The translations under genes were made by a program, and so were the position numbers. DNA of 64,000 nt from Alkalihalophilus marmarensis DSM 21297 (GTDB lineage: Bacteria > Bacillota > Bacilli > Bacillales > Bacillaceae_D): assembly GCF_000474275.2 (NCBI RefSeq), contig NZ_ATAE01000032.1, positions 49,197 through 113,196 of the forward strand. The letters run 5' to 3'. Below are positions 1 through 7,921 of the stretch, in pieces. Below the pieces are notes generated by a model. The model made no database searches, had not been told where the DNA came from, and was given only the letters and a program-made list of their open reading frames with translations. The number at the start of each line of letters is the position of its first letter. The stretch's first letter is position 1.

Positions 1-1048
1 CTAATGTAGCAAGCCCGCAAGCTAAAATGGTCGGATGCCCATTATAGGTTCCGCTGTGGAATAACACGTCTGAAGCATTAGAAGTTTGACTTTGACTAAT
101 ATCAAAAACGTCAGCTGAATGAGATGGTGAAGTGATATTCATGATTTCTTTTCGGCCTCCCACAATACCTACCGGAAATCCACCGCCAATGACTTTTCCA
201 AGGGTTGTAAGGTCTGGCTGCACCTCATATAATTCCTGCGCACCGCCTAAAGCTACCCTGAATCCTGTTTTCACTTCATCAAAAATGAACAATATTTCGA
301 GCTCTTTCGTTAATTGACGCATACCTTCAATAAACGATTGGCTGGCTCTAATAAACCCGCCTTGCAGAGGTTCAATAATGACCGCTCCTATTTCCTTATG
401 CTTCTTTCTTAAGATTGCCTCGCAGCTTGCAAGGTCATTAAAAGGCAGTGTAATCGTTGTGTTTTTGTGGCGTTCACTCATCCCTTTTGATTCTAACACG
501 GAGTTTGGTTCCTGCTCTGGACCGGCTTGTTCTAGGGATGGATTTACACTGACCAGCACTTCATCAAATCCACCATGATAATGCCCTTCAAACTTTGCAA
601 TTCCCTCTTTGCCTGTATAAGCTCTCGCTAAACGGAGTGCTAAAAGAGTCGCTTCTGTACCTGAATTTGTATAGCGAATGTTCTCCATACTGGGATATAG
701 CTGTTTAATTTGCTTAGCCATCTCAACCTCGTAATGATGAGGTGTGCCAAACAAGCATGTACCCTGCTCTTCTAATTGATCACCTATTGCTTTTTTAATA
801 GCTTCATGACCATGACCAAGTTTGAGAGCTCCGTAAGATAGCAGATAATCTACATATTCATTCCCATCTACATCGTACACATAAGCTCCTTTTGCTTTAT
901 TCATCACGATTGGATGAGGCGTGAAATATTTGATGTTCGCTGTCACTCCGCCCGGCATATATTCCGAGGCATCATTCATAAACGATTGAGACTTCCGGGT
1001 TCTTTCCCTATACCGATATCCTTCATCAACAGAAGATGTCATACTCAT
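1..1048 (-). CDS. GSA-type class III aminotransferase (3' end outside window)
   Basis: PLP-dependent class III aminotransferase resembling glutamate-1-semialdehyde 2,1-aminomutase. About 349 residues lie inside the window and the C-terminus runs off the left edge. Visible landmarks are the GYRYRERTRKS N-terminus, YMPGGVTANIKYF, the NSGTEA phosphate-binding loop, FEGHYHGGFD, FDEVKTGFR, and TLGKVIGGGFPVG carrying the Schiff-base lysine. The start is ATG at 1048, preceded by AGGAGAG at 8-9 bases. A stand-alone gene with no hem neighbours fits a GsaB-like or other GSA-aminotransferase-like enzyme better than the haem pathway hemL, but the substrate cannot be read from sequence. The spacer upstream carries repeated ATGAAA/TTTCAT palindromes that may be its operator. 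Confidence 0.85.
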   Translation of the reverse strand, partial: MSMTSSVDEGYRYRERTRKSQSFMNDASEYMPGGVTANIKYFTPHPIVMNKAKGAYVYDVDGNEYVDYLLSYGALKLGHGHEAIKKAIGDQLEEQGTCLFGTPHHYEVEMAKQIKQLYPSMENIRYTNSGTEATLLALRLARAYTGKEGIAKFEGHYHGGFDEVLVSVNPSLEQAGPEQEPNSVLESKGMSERHKNTTITLPFNDLASCEAILRKKHKEIGAVIIEPLQGGFIRASQSFIEGMRQLTKELEILFIFDEVKTGFRVALGGAQELYEVQPDLTTLGKVIGGGFPVGIVGGRKEIMNITSPSHSADVFDISQSQTSNASDVLFHSGTYNGHPTILACGLATL

Positions 1049-1073
1049 CTTTTGTCACTCTCCTAAAAAGAAG

Positions 1074-1175
1074 TATATATTTCATGAATTATTAAAATGA
1101 AATATATATTTCATTATAGTTATATCTTTTCAAAATTAATACTCTTTTTTTCTAAAAAATAATGAAATTTTCATT
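1074..1175. promoter_or_regulatory. Palindrome cluster between divergent genes (possible operator)
   Basis: Contains a perfect 18-bp palindrome ATGAAATATATATTTCAT (1097-1114). A further TTTCAT half-site at 1080-1085 forms a 12-bp inverted repeat with 1097-1108. A second dyad, AATGAAA-T-TTTCATT, lies at 1161-1175. The half-site ATGAAA/TTTCAT therefore occurs five times in about 100 bp between the divergent aminotransferase and lipoprotein genes. The bound regulator is unknown. The sites do not match the Fur, Zur, PhoP or Arg box patterns closely. Confidence 0.5.
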
Positions 1176-1254
1176 TAAGCAGAAAACTGCATCATGCTAG
1201 AATAGAACGAGTTAGTATGATCTAAAGGGTATAGATAATAGAGGTGTAGTTTGT

Positions 1255-2022
1255 ATGAGACGTCAAAGTTTATTGGTAAACTATTTCTTAATGCTCCTGA
1301 TAGTTATCGCCGGCTGCGAAAGCAATAAAGAAGAAGATCTCTCTTTTGAAGCCACCGTAGAAAATAGCCATTTAAAAGTAGAATTAGTGGATATTGAACC
1401 AGCTGTGCAAGACAATCAAACTGGCTTCTTTGTAGATGTGCTCGTCACTTCTCTTCATCCTTCCTATGATGTTAGAACAGATTTCAACTATGCGATGGAT
1501 AAGGTTATCGCGACATCACTAGATAAAAAGCATGAAGCAGCAGCGATTTACACCTACGATTCCACAGCTTCTGCGACCTCCCTTGAACCTGATCAAATAC
1601 TTATTAGGCAGTTTTATACTCCCGGACTAGAAGAAACTGCACACGTATTACATGTTCCCTTTTATGCAAAGCCTCTTTATCACAAAAGAAATATTACATT
1701 TAAAGAGTTAAGCCACCAATCAAACCATATTGAGCATAATGATTTTAAGATTATCTCACTTGATGTCGAGCAGCATACACTGAGTTTGATTGCTTCTGAT
1801 GTGCATGAAATGAAGGGCTTAGAAGTGACGCTGCTTATTGATGATGAAACGATTTATCCAGCCTTTCAAACAACAAATGTTGAGGAAACGACTAATCTAT
1901 TGCATGGCACGTATGAGTTTACTCAACCTATAAGCGAGCCATTCACTCTAAAGCTTCAACGTCCTAGATTAGACGACCTTATCTGGACTTTTGACTTAAG
2001 TACACCTATTCCATCCCCATAA
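1255..2022 (+). CDS. Hypothetical lipoprotein, 255 aa
   Basis: Secreted lipoprotein of unknown function. The N-terminus (MRRQ, hydrophobic LVNYFLMLLIVIAGC) is a type II signal peptide with lipobox VIAGC, so Cys21 should be lipidated. The mature part is rich in beta-type sequence and acidic residues with no family I recognise. The ATG start is preceded by GAGGTG at about 11 bases, and an extended -10 (TGC-TAGAAT, 1195-1203) lies upstream. It is monocistronic, ends at a strong hairpin shared with the convergent operon, and is divergent from the aminotransferase. Confidence 0.75.
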   Translation: MRRQSLLVNYFLMLLIVIAGCESNKEEDLSFEATVENSHLKVELVDIEPAVQDNQTGFFVDVLVTSLHPSYDVRTDFNYAMDKVIATSLDKKHEAAAIYTYDSTASATSLEPDQILIRQFYTPGLEETAHVLHVPFYAKPLYHKRNITFKELSHQSNHIEHNDFKIISLDVEQHTLSLIASDVHEMKGLEVTLLIDDETIYPAFQTTNVEETTNLLHGTYEFTQPISEPFTLKLQRPRLDDLIWTFDLSTPIPSP

Positions 2023-2025
2023 TAA

Positions 2026-2058
2026 AAAAGCTTGAGAATAATAAATTCTCAAGCTTTT
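2026..2058. terminator. Bidirectional terminator
   Basis: Perfect 14-bp stem (2026-2039 with 2045-2058) with a 5-base AATAA loop; A- and T-runs at the stem ends serve both directions. It separates the lipoprotein gene from the convergent TRAP operon. Confidence 0.9.
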
Positions 2059-2066
2059 CGCGTTAT

Positions 2067-2855
2067 TTAATACGCTTTTGTTGCTCCCCCGTCCACTACA
2101 ATGGACTGGCCTGTTACATAGGTGTTGGCAAAAGATCCTAAAAAGACAATCGTCCGTGCAAACTCGTCTGGTGTTCCGTACCTTCCCATCGGAATTGCAT
2201 CCATTAATTGCTCTTTAGCCTCATCATAACTAAGACCAAGCTTAGCTGCTCTGATATGGTCTAAGGCCTCAACGCGATCTGTTGCAATTCTTCCTGGTCC
2301 TACGGTATTAATCAAAATATTTTCCCCGCCAAGTTCTTTTGCTAACGTTTTTGACATGCCTACAATGGCCGTTCTAAACGTATTCGATAAGATCAACCCT
2401 TCTACAGGCTCTTTGATCGATGAAGAAGCTATGTTTACAATACGACCTGCTCCGCGTTCTCGCATCGAAGGAAGCACTGCACGTATCGCTCGCACAAAGC
2501 TTAACAGGTTAAGTTCAAACGCTCCTTGCCACTCCTCATCACCAAACGCATCAAATCCACCTGCAGGAGGGCCGCCAGCATTATTCACTAACACATCAAC
2601 CCCGCCATGAAGAGCCGTCGCTTTCTCGACCAATTTCTTAATTTCATCAGCATTTCTAATATCACAGACAACATAAGCAGGCTTTGTCCCTGTCTCTTCT
2701 TCTATTTCAAGGGCCGCATTCTCAAGCTCGCTTTCACTTCTGCTAGAAAGTAAGACCTGTGCCCCCTCTTCTACATACAGTTGCGCAGCGGCTTTTCCTA
2801 AACCTTTACTAGAGGCGAGTACAATAACAGACTTACCTATTAGATCAGTATTCAT
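2067..2855 (-). CDS. Atypical short-chain dehydrogenase/reductase (SDR)
   Basis: Rossmann-fold protein of 262 aa annotated as 3-oxoacyl-ACP-reductase-like. The start is ATG 2855, because GGGAGGA lies 10 bases upstream; an in-frame extension to 2930 would overlap the upstream gene. The fold motifs are recognisable (NNAGG, DIRN, VTGQSIVVDGG). The coenzyme loop reads ASSKGLG instead of TGxxxGIG, and the catalytic YxxxK position aligns to SNTFR (Ser and Arg). That fits the known SDR subgroup that lacks a clean cofactor motif and tetrad, so classical reductase activity is doubtful. Last gene of the TAXI-TRAP operon, 17 bp after the permease. Confidence 0.85.
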   Translation of the reverse strand: MNTDLIGKSVIVLASSKGLGKAAAQLYVEEGAQVLLSSRSESELENAALEIEEETGTKPAYVVCDIRNADEIKKLVEKATALHGGVDVLVNNAGGPPAGGFDAFGDEEWQGAFELNLLSFVRAIRAVLPSMRERGAGRIVNIASSSIKEPVEGLILSNTFRTAIVGMSKTLAKELGGENILINTVGPGRIATDRVEALDHIRAAKLGLSYDEAKEQLMDAIPMGRYGTPDEFARTIVFLGSFANTYVTGQSIVVDGGATKAY

Positions 2856-2872
2856 TTCTTCATATCCTCCCT

Positions 2873-4843
2873 TTATGCAGATAGGCCAGGTGCAGTCTCT
2901 GGTGTGTTCTTTGATTTTCTCCACTGCCATAATACGACGACTAAGATGATTCCAAGTCCGATGATATCTTGCACCATATTCGGATTCATGAACAGAATCG
3001 CACCGGCAAATAAAACAATACGCAGCACCCAGTGTATCGACCTGAACAAGTATCCTTCAGCAGCAGTACCAAGCATTACGACACCTAAAATGGCTGTAAC
3101 CGTCACCGCAGCTCCTTCAGCAAAGGTCGTATTAATTAACAATAGTGAGTCATTGTAGACAAACATAAACGGAACAATAAACCCGGCGATAGCAAGTTTC
3201 ATTGAGACAAAACCAGTCCGCATCTGATCGCCGCCTGATATACCCGCGGCCGCAAAGGCAGCAAGCGCAACAGGAGGGGTAATATTTGCAAATAACCCAA
3301 AGTAGAACACAAATAAATGAGCAACAAGCGGCTCGATTCCATATGAGATAAGCGCAGGAGCTGCCATTGTCGCTGTAATAATATATGTTGGAATACTAGG
3401 CAGACCCATCCCAAGAACAATACATGCAATCATCGTGAATATGAGGGTTAGCAATAAACTGTCGCCCCCAAGTGTTACAATTCCATTAGCTAGCTTTAGA
3501 CCAAATCCAGTCATCGTCGCTACCCCTACGACAATACCAACAGTCGCACAGGCTACAGCCACACCAACCGCTGTTCTTGCCCCTGACTCAAGTGCATCAA
3601 CAATATCTTTTACACTCATTCTTGTTGTTTTTCTAAGCATTGCTACGACAATCGTTACAAGAATCGTTAAGAATGCAGAATAAATAATCGTACGTCCGCT
3701 AAAGAACAACATATATAAAAGGAAAAATAACGGAATTAATAAATGTCCTCTTTCTTTTAAAACAGCCATTACTTGAGGAAGGTTTTCTTTTGAGATTCCT
3801 CTTAAGCCTTCTTTTGTAGCACGTAAATGGATCTGTACAATGATGCCTAAATAGAATAATAGCGCCGGCAGCAAAGCTGCAAGGGCGATTTGACTATATG
3901 GAATACCAAGCATCTCTGCCATAATGAACGCAGCAGCACCCATAATCGGAGGCAGAATCTGACCCCCTACAGAGGCCGCAGCCTCTACAGCTCCAGCAAA
4001 GTTACGATGGTAACCGATTTTTTTCATTAACGGGATCGTAAATGATCCTGTTGTTACCACGTTTGCTACCGCAGCACCATTAATACTTCCAAGGAATCCA
4101 CTGGCAATAACCGCTACTTTTGCCGGGCCTCCTCTGGTCTGACCGGCAATAGCAAGCGCCATATCATTAAAAAACTGTCCCATCCCTGATTTTGATAAAA
4201 ATGCACCGAATAAAATAAACAAGAAAATATACGTAGCTGACACACCAATTGCTGTGCCGTAAATTCCTTCTGTCGTAACGTACATGAAATTAACGAGTTC
4301 ATCCCATGTGTACCCTCTATGACGGAAAATACCTGAGAGCTCTCTTCCAAATAGTCCATAAAGAAAGAATAGAATAGCAAGTACTGGAAGCCCCCATCCA
4401 GTTACACGTCTTGCTGCTTCAAGAACTAGAACGACTAGAATCCCACCAAACAGGAGGTCTAGGTTGTTAGGCAGTCCGCCACGGTTTACAATCCCGGTGT
4501 AATCGATAAAAATATAAATCGTCGTTGAGAATGCCATCAGCGCGAAGAGAAAATCATACCAAGGCAACGTTTTGCGGCTTGATTTTTTAAATGGCGGATA
4601 AAGCAGGAAAACTAAAGCTAGAATCGCCGCCACATGCAAAGAGCGATGCTGAAGCGTTACAGGTGTACCAAAGTAAGAAGTATACATATGATAAACGGAT
4701 AATGATATCGCTAAAAGTGAAACAATGATAGCAATCGACTTACTTTTAAATGTACGGAATCTTGATTCAGCATCATATTTTTCAAGCAGTTCTGCTTGTT
4801 CTTTTGTTAATTCTTCTGGTTGTGGATTTTGTTTTTGATCCAT
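2873..4843 (-). CDS. TRAP transporter fused permease (DctQ-DctM type, TAXI family)
   Basis: Integral membrane protein of 656 aa combining the small DctQ-like and large DctM-like TRAP subunits, as is usual for TAXI systems. A cytoplasmic N-terminus (about 35 residues) is followed by many hydrophobic segments. GSINGAAVANVVTTGSFTIP and VGGQILPPIMGAAAFIMAE are the conserved DctM signatures, and GLPSIPTYI and ANITPPVALAAFA mark the second half-repeat. It imports an organic solute with Na+ or H+ using the TAXI binding protein encoded upstream. A GTG nine bases earlier is possible, but GAGGTG is correctly spaced for ATG 4843. It follows the DUF1850 gene by about 10 bp. Confidence 0.92.
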   Translation of the reverse strand: MDQKQNPQPEELTKEQAELLEKYDAESRFRTFKSKSIAIIVSLLAISLSVYHMYTSYFGTPVTLQHRSLHVAAILALVFLLYPPFKKSSRKTLPWYDFLFALMAFSTTIYIFIDYTGIVNRGGLPNNLDLLFGGILVVLVLEAARRVTGWGLPVLAILFFLYGLFGRELSGIFRHRGYTWDELVNFMYVTTEGIYGTAIGVSATYIFLFILFGAFLSKSGMGQFFNDMALAIAGQTRGGPAKVAVIASGFLGSINGAAVANVVTTGSFTIPLMKKIGYHRNFAGAVEAAASVGGQILPPIMGAAAFIMAEMLGIPYSQIALAALLPALLFYLGIIVQIHLRATKEGLRGISKENLPQVMAVLKERGHLLIPLFFLLYMLFFSGRTIIYSAFLTILVTIVVAMLRKTTRMSVKDIVDALESGARTAVGVAVACATVGIVVGVATMTGFGLKLANGIVTLGGDSLLLTLIFTMIACIVLGMGLPSIPTYIITATMAAPALISYGIEPLVAHLFVFYFGLFANITPPVALAAFAAAGISGGDQMRTGFVSMKLAIAGFIVPFMFVYNDSLLLINTTFAEGAAVTVTAILGVVMLGTAAEGYLFRSIHWVLRIVLFAGAILFMNPNMVQDIIGLGIILVVVLWQWRKSKNTPETAPGLSA

Positions 4844-4853
4844 TTCAATCACC

Positions 4854-5303
4854 TCACTTAAAGATTAACTCTAACGCTTCGTGATGAGGCAGTTCCTCTG
4901 CCGCAATTGATAACTCGTCATTGATATACACCTCAAAGTTTGCATCATGCGAGTGTATCCAGCGAAACGCTTCGATCGTTTCTTCTTCCATATCCCGACT
5001 GACAACTTTTCCTTCTTCTACGCTCATACTTCCTTTTTCGTGCGGTACTCCTGCTCCAAAAGAATAAAAAATGGCTTCGATTAAACGTAGGGTACCATCT
5101 TCCTGCAACTCATACGTTTCTTCCCATGGTGTTTTCTCCACCGAATGAATCCACTTCACTGTCACTTTATCTCCAGGCTCAATGTCTGGAATGGTCATTA
5201 AGACATTATCCGTACGCTGGATTTTCACTAACCCCGCATACCCTTGATAAGAACAGGCCGTTAACAAAAAAACAAGTATGATTGCCAGAACGAGGTTTTT
5301 CAT
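4854..5303 (-). CDS. DUF1850 lipoprotein, TRAP-associated
   Basis: Protein of 149 aa with a lipoprotein signal (MKNLVLAIILVFLLTAC, lipobox LLTAC). The mature region carries the DUF1850 signatures VKWIHSVEKTPWEE, EAIFYSFGAGVPHE and FRWIHSHDA. DUF1850 proteins are regularly encoded between TAXI binding proteins and TRAP permeases and are presumed accessory at the outer face; the biochemical role is unknown. The start is ATG 5303, with TAGGTG about 6 bases upstream. It lies 80 bp after the binding-protein gene and directly before the permease. Confidence 0.85.
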   Translation of the reverse strand: MKNLVLAIILVFLLTACSYQGYAGLVKIQRTDNVLMTIPDIEPGDKVTVKWIHSVEKTPWEETYELQEDGTLRLIEAIFYSFGAGVPHEKGSMSVEEGKVVSRDMEEETIEAFRWIHSHDANFEVYINDELSIAAEELPHHEALELIFK

Positions 5304-5383
5304 CTTATCACCTAACAAATGATCTAAGCGCACTGCTCTCTTTTAATTGAACAGGCGCTTAGACTACTTTATCTCACCCTTGC

Positions 5384-6403
5384 TTACTCAATAGCACCAA
5401 CTTCTTTAAGATAGCGCTCCGCTCCTGGGTGGAATGGAATCGGCATACCCACATCTACTGTTTCTAATGTGATTTCTTGTGCTGCATTATGAGACCCTTG
5501 AATTTGGTCTAAGTTCTCAAATAGAGTTTTTGTAATTTCATAACCAGCCTCTTCAGAGATTTCAGTGGACATAATTAACAAGTTTGTAATCGCTGCTGTA
5601 GGAATATCTTCTTCGTTATCATAAGACCCTGCAGGAATGGATTCAGCAGAGAAGAACGGGTAGTTCTCTTCTAAATATTCCATTGCTTCGCCTTCAATTG
5701 GAATAATCTTCGCATTATGAGTTGTATCTAAGTCAATAACAGTTGCGTTCGGTACACCACTTGTAACAAACGCTGCATCGATCATTCCATTTTTAATTTG
5801 ATCAATCGCCTCGCTGTATGAAAGGTAGTCTTCGTTAATATCGTCATAGCTCATCCCATGTGCCTCAAGCACCATGCGTGCGTTCAGCTCAACTCCAGAG
5901 TTGGGTGCCCCTACTCCAACACTCTTCCCGCGAAGATCTTCGACACTTTCAATACCAGAATCTTCTGTTGTGACCACTTGAACAAAGTTTGGATATAGAG
6001 CAGCTAATCCAGCCATTGATTCAATCGGATCTTTCCCTTCAAACTCGCCGCTGCCTTCATATGCTTGTAAGACCGAATCAGCCATTGTAATAGCAAGTTC
6101 AGCACGGCCCGTATCAATTAAGTTAATGTTCTCTACAGAAGCTCCCGTTGCTTGTACAGAAGAATCAATTCCAAGCTCTGACTCAAGGATTGTTGAGATT
6201 GCTCCTCCAATCGGATAATACACACCAGATGTACCGCCAGTAGCAACCGTTACGAATAAATCGCTAAGGTCTGCTCCTTCTGCCTGCTCACCAGCATCTG
6301 CCCCATTATCTTCAGCTCCGTTATCTGTATTTGCATCGTCTCCCCCGCATGCGGCAAGAACTAGTAAAGATGCCAATGATAAGCTCGCTATAAATTTCTT
6401 CAT
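5384..6403 (-). CDS. TAXI family TRAP transporter solute-binding lipoprotein
   Basis: Extracytoplasmic receptor of 339 aa that delivers substrate to the fused TRAP permease. Signal peptide MKKFIASLSLASLLVLAAC ends in lipobox VLAAC and is followed by a highly acidic Asp/Asn/Glu linker. TAXI signatures include VTVATGGTSGVYYPIGGAIS near mature residue 55, SVQATGASVENINLI, GVGAPNSGVELNARMVLEA and FHPGAERYLKEVG. GGGGGGA lies 7 bases before ATG 6403. It is first in the operon, directly below a sigma-54 promoter. Substrate is unknown; several TAXI systems take C4/C5 dicarboxylates or glutamate. Confidence 0.92.
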   Translation of the reverse strand: MKKFIASLSLASLLVLAACGGDDANTDNGAEDNGADAGEQAEGADLSDLFVTVATGGTSGVYYPIGGAISTILESELGIDSSVQATGASVENINLIDTGRAELAITMADSVLQAYEGSGEFEGKDPIESMAGLAALYPNFVQVVTTEDSGIESVEDLRGKSVGVGAPNSGVELNARMVLEAHGMSYDDINEDYLSYSEAIDQIKNGMIDAAFVTSGVPNATVIDLDTTHNAKIIPIEGEAMEYLEENYPFFSAESIPAGSYDNEEDIPTAAITNLLIMSTEISEEAGYEITKTLFENLDQIQGSHNAAQEITLETVDVGMPIPFHPGAERYLKEVGAIE

Positions 6404-6442
6404 AAGAAATCCCCCCATTTTGTTTTGTACGCTTAACTATAA

Positions 6443-6459
6443 TGCAATTAGTGTGCCAA
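6443..6459 (-). promoter_or_regulatory. Sigma-54 (SigL) promoter of the TAXI-TRAP operon
   Basis: On the minus strand the element reads TTGGCACACTAATTGCA, with GG and GC exactly 10 bases apart as in -24/-12 promoters. It lies 40-56 bp before the TAXI start. The adjacent regulator gene encodes a GAFTGA-bearing sigma-54 activator. The 57 bp between this promoter and the upstream terminator hold tandem CAGTGTTT/CGGTGTTT repeats (near 6490-6505) that could be the activator site. Confidence 0.85.
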
Positions 6460-6516
6460 TTTTTAAAATAGACAATTTGTTAGCGCTTTCAGTGTTTCGG
6501 TGTTTTCCAACGCATA

Positions 6517-6561
6517 AAAAACCGGCAAAAAATGCCGATGGAGCATTTTTTGCCGGTTTTT
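6517..6561 (-). terminator. Terminator of the kinase/regulator operon
   Basis: Perfect 19-bp stem (6517-6535 with 6543-6561), 7-base loop, then a T-run in the minus direction. It overlaps the stop codon of the response-regulator gene and insulates it from the TAXI operon. Confidence 0.92.
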
Positions 6562-7921
6562 ATGTCTCAGTTAATGTATATTGTTTAAGTTTATCTCTTA
6601 GGCTTCTTTCACTTATTTGCAGCATTTCAGCCGTTTTTTTGCGGTGCCCGTCATTGTATTCTAACGTCTCAAGGATAAATTGCCGTTCTAGTTCTTTTAA
6701 AGTCAGTCCAACAAATGCAGAAAGGTCACTATCACCTGATTTAACTTGTGGTTTAGCAGATCTTAAATGGAGCGGCAAATCCTCGACTTCGATTGTTGCT
6801 CCGCTTGCAAATACCATTGAAGACTCTAAAATGTTGGCAAGCTCCCGAATGTTCCCAGGATAAGAATAAGAAGAGAGAATTCGGTATGCTTCTTTTGAGA
6901 TCCCGCTTACTTCTGTGTTCATCTCTTTATTAAAGGATTTAATTAAATGAGAGATAAGCAGCTTGAGATCTTCCTTTCTTTCTCTGAGGGGCGGCAGATG
7001 AATCGGGATGACATGGAGCCTGAAATAAAGATCTTCTCTAAATTCACCCTCCCTCACTGCTCCCTCTAAGTCTTTATTCGTAGCAGCAATCACTCGTACA
7101 TCTAATGATTGAGTAGAATTTGAACCAAGCTTTGTTACCTCCCTGCGCTGTAAAACTCGAAGCAGCTTTGCTTGCAGAGCAAGGGGCATGTCCCCAATTT
7201 CATCTAGAAAGATCGTCCCGCCATTCGCCAGTTGAAATTTCCCATCCTTGCTCGAGACAGCTCCTGTGAATGCCCCTTTCTCATAACCAAACAGTTCACT
7301 TTCTAAGAGATGCTCTGGAATAGCTGCACAGTTTACCGTTTCTAAGTGCTGCTGCTTGCGCTTCCCTGAATAATGAATCGCACGGGCTACGAGCTCTTTT
7401 CCTGTCCCGCTCTCTCCTGTTATCAGCACATTAGAATCCACATTTCTTACCTTATCAATCAATTTGAACACTTGCTGCATACCATCACTTTGGCCGATTA
7501 ACTCCTCATATCGATACTTCTTTTCAAGCTCATTGCTTAATTGCTCCACTTGCTCATGTAAATATTTAAAATGAAGCGCTTGCTTTATGACCGTTTGTAA
7601 TTCATCCATATTGATTGGCTTCGTTAGATACGAATATGCTCCCTTTTGAAGCGCTTCAACAGAAGAGGAAATGGTACCGTATGCTGTAATCATGATCACT
7701 ACTAACGATGGATGCAAGCCTTTGATGTCTTCTAAAACTCTCAACCCGTCTACTGCCCCGATTTTCAAATCGAGCAAAACTAAATCGGGTTGGACGGAGG
7801 CTATTCTCCTTTTTCCCTCTTCCGGGTCGGTTGTAGCCTCTACGTGATAATCATCTTCAAGGGCAAATGTCAGTGACGAACAAATCGATGCTTCATCATC
7901 AATGATTACGATTTTTTTCAT
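6560..7921 (-). CDS. NtrC-family sigma-54-dependent response regulator
   Basis: Response regulator of 453 aa. The receiver domain (1-115) has DD at 8-9, phospho-acceptor Asp51 in LLLDLKIG and conserved KP. The central AAA+ domain has Walker A GESGTGKE, the sigma-54-contacting GAFTGA loop and Walker B IFLDEIGD. The C-terminal Fis-type helix-turn-helix is KKTAEMLQISERSLRDKLKQY. It overlaps the kinase gene by 23 bp, so the two are translationally coupled. It most likely activates the -24/-12 promoter of the adjacent TAXI-TRAP operon, analogous to DctD. The target is inferred from position and promoter type. Confidence 0.92.
   Translation of the reverse strand: MKKIVIIDDEASICSSLTFALEDDYHVEATTDPEEGKRRIASVQPDLVLLDLKIGAVDGLRVLEDIKGLHPSLVVIMITAYGTISSSVEALQKGAYSYLTKPINMDELQTVIKQALHFKYLHEQVEQLSNELEKKYRYEELIGQSDGMQQVFKLIDKVRNVDSNVLITGESGTGKELVARAIHYSGKRKQQHLETVNCAAIPEHLLESELFGYEKGAFTGAVSSKDGKFQLANGGTIFLDEIGDMPLALQAKLLRVLQRREVTKLGSNSTQSLDVRVIAATNKDLEGAVREGEFREDLYFRLHVIPIHLPPLRERKEDLKLLISHLIKSFNKEMNTEVSGISKEAYRILSSYSYPGNIRELANILESSMVFASGATIEVEDLPLHLRSAKPQVKSGDSDLSAFVGLTLKELERQFILETLEYNDGHRKKTAEMLQISERSLRDKLKQYTLTET

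Noticed and set aside
2856..2930. N-terminal extension of the SDR
   Set aside because: It would overlap the permease gene end, and the GGGAGGA site serves the later ATG.
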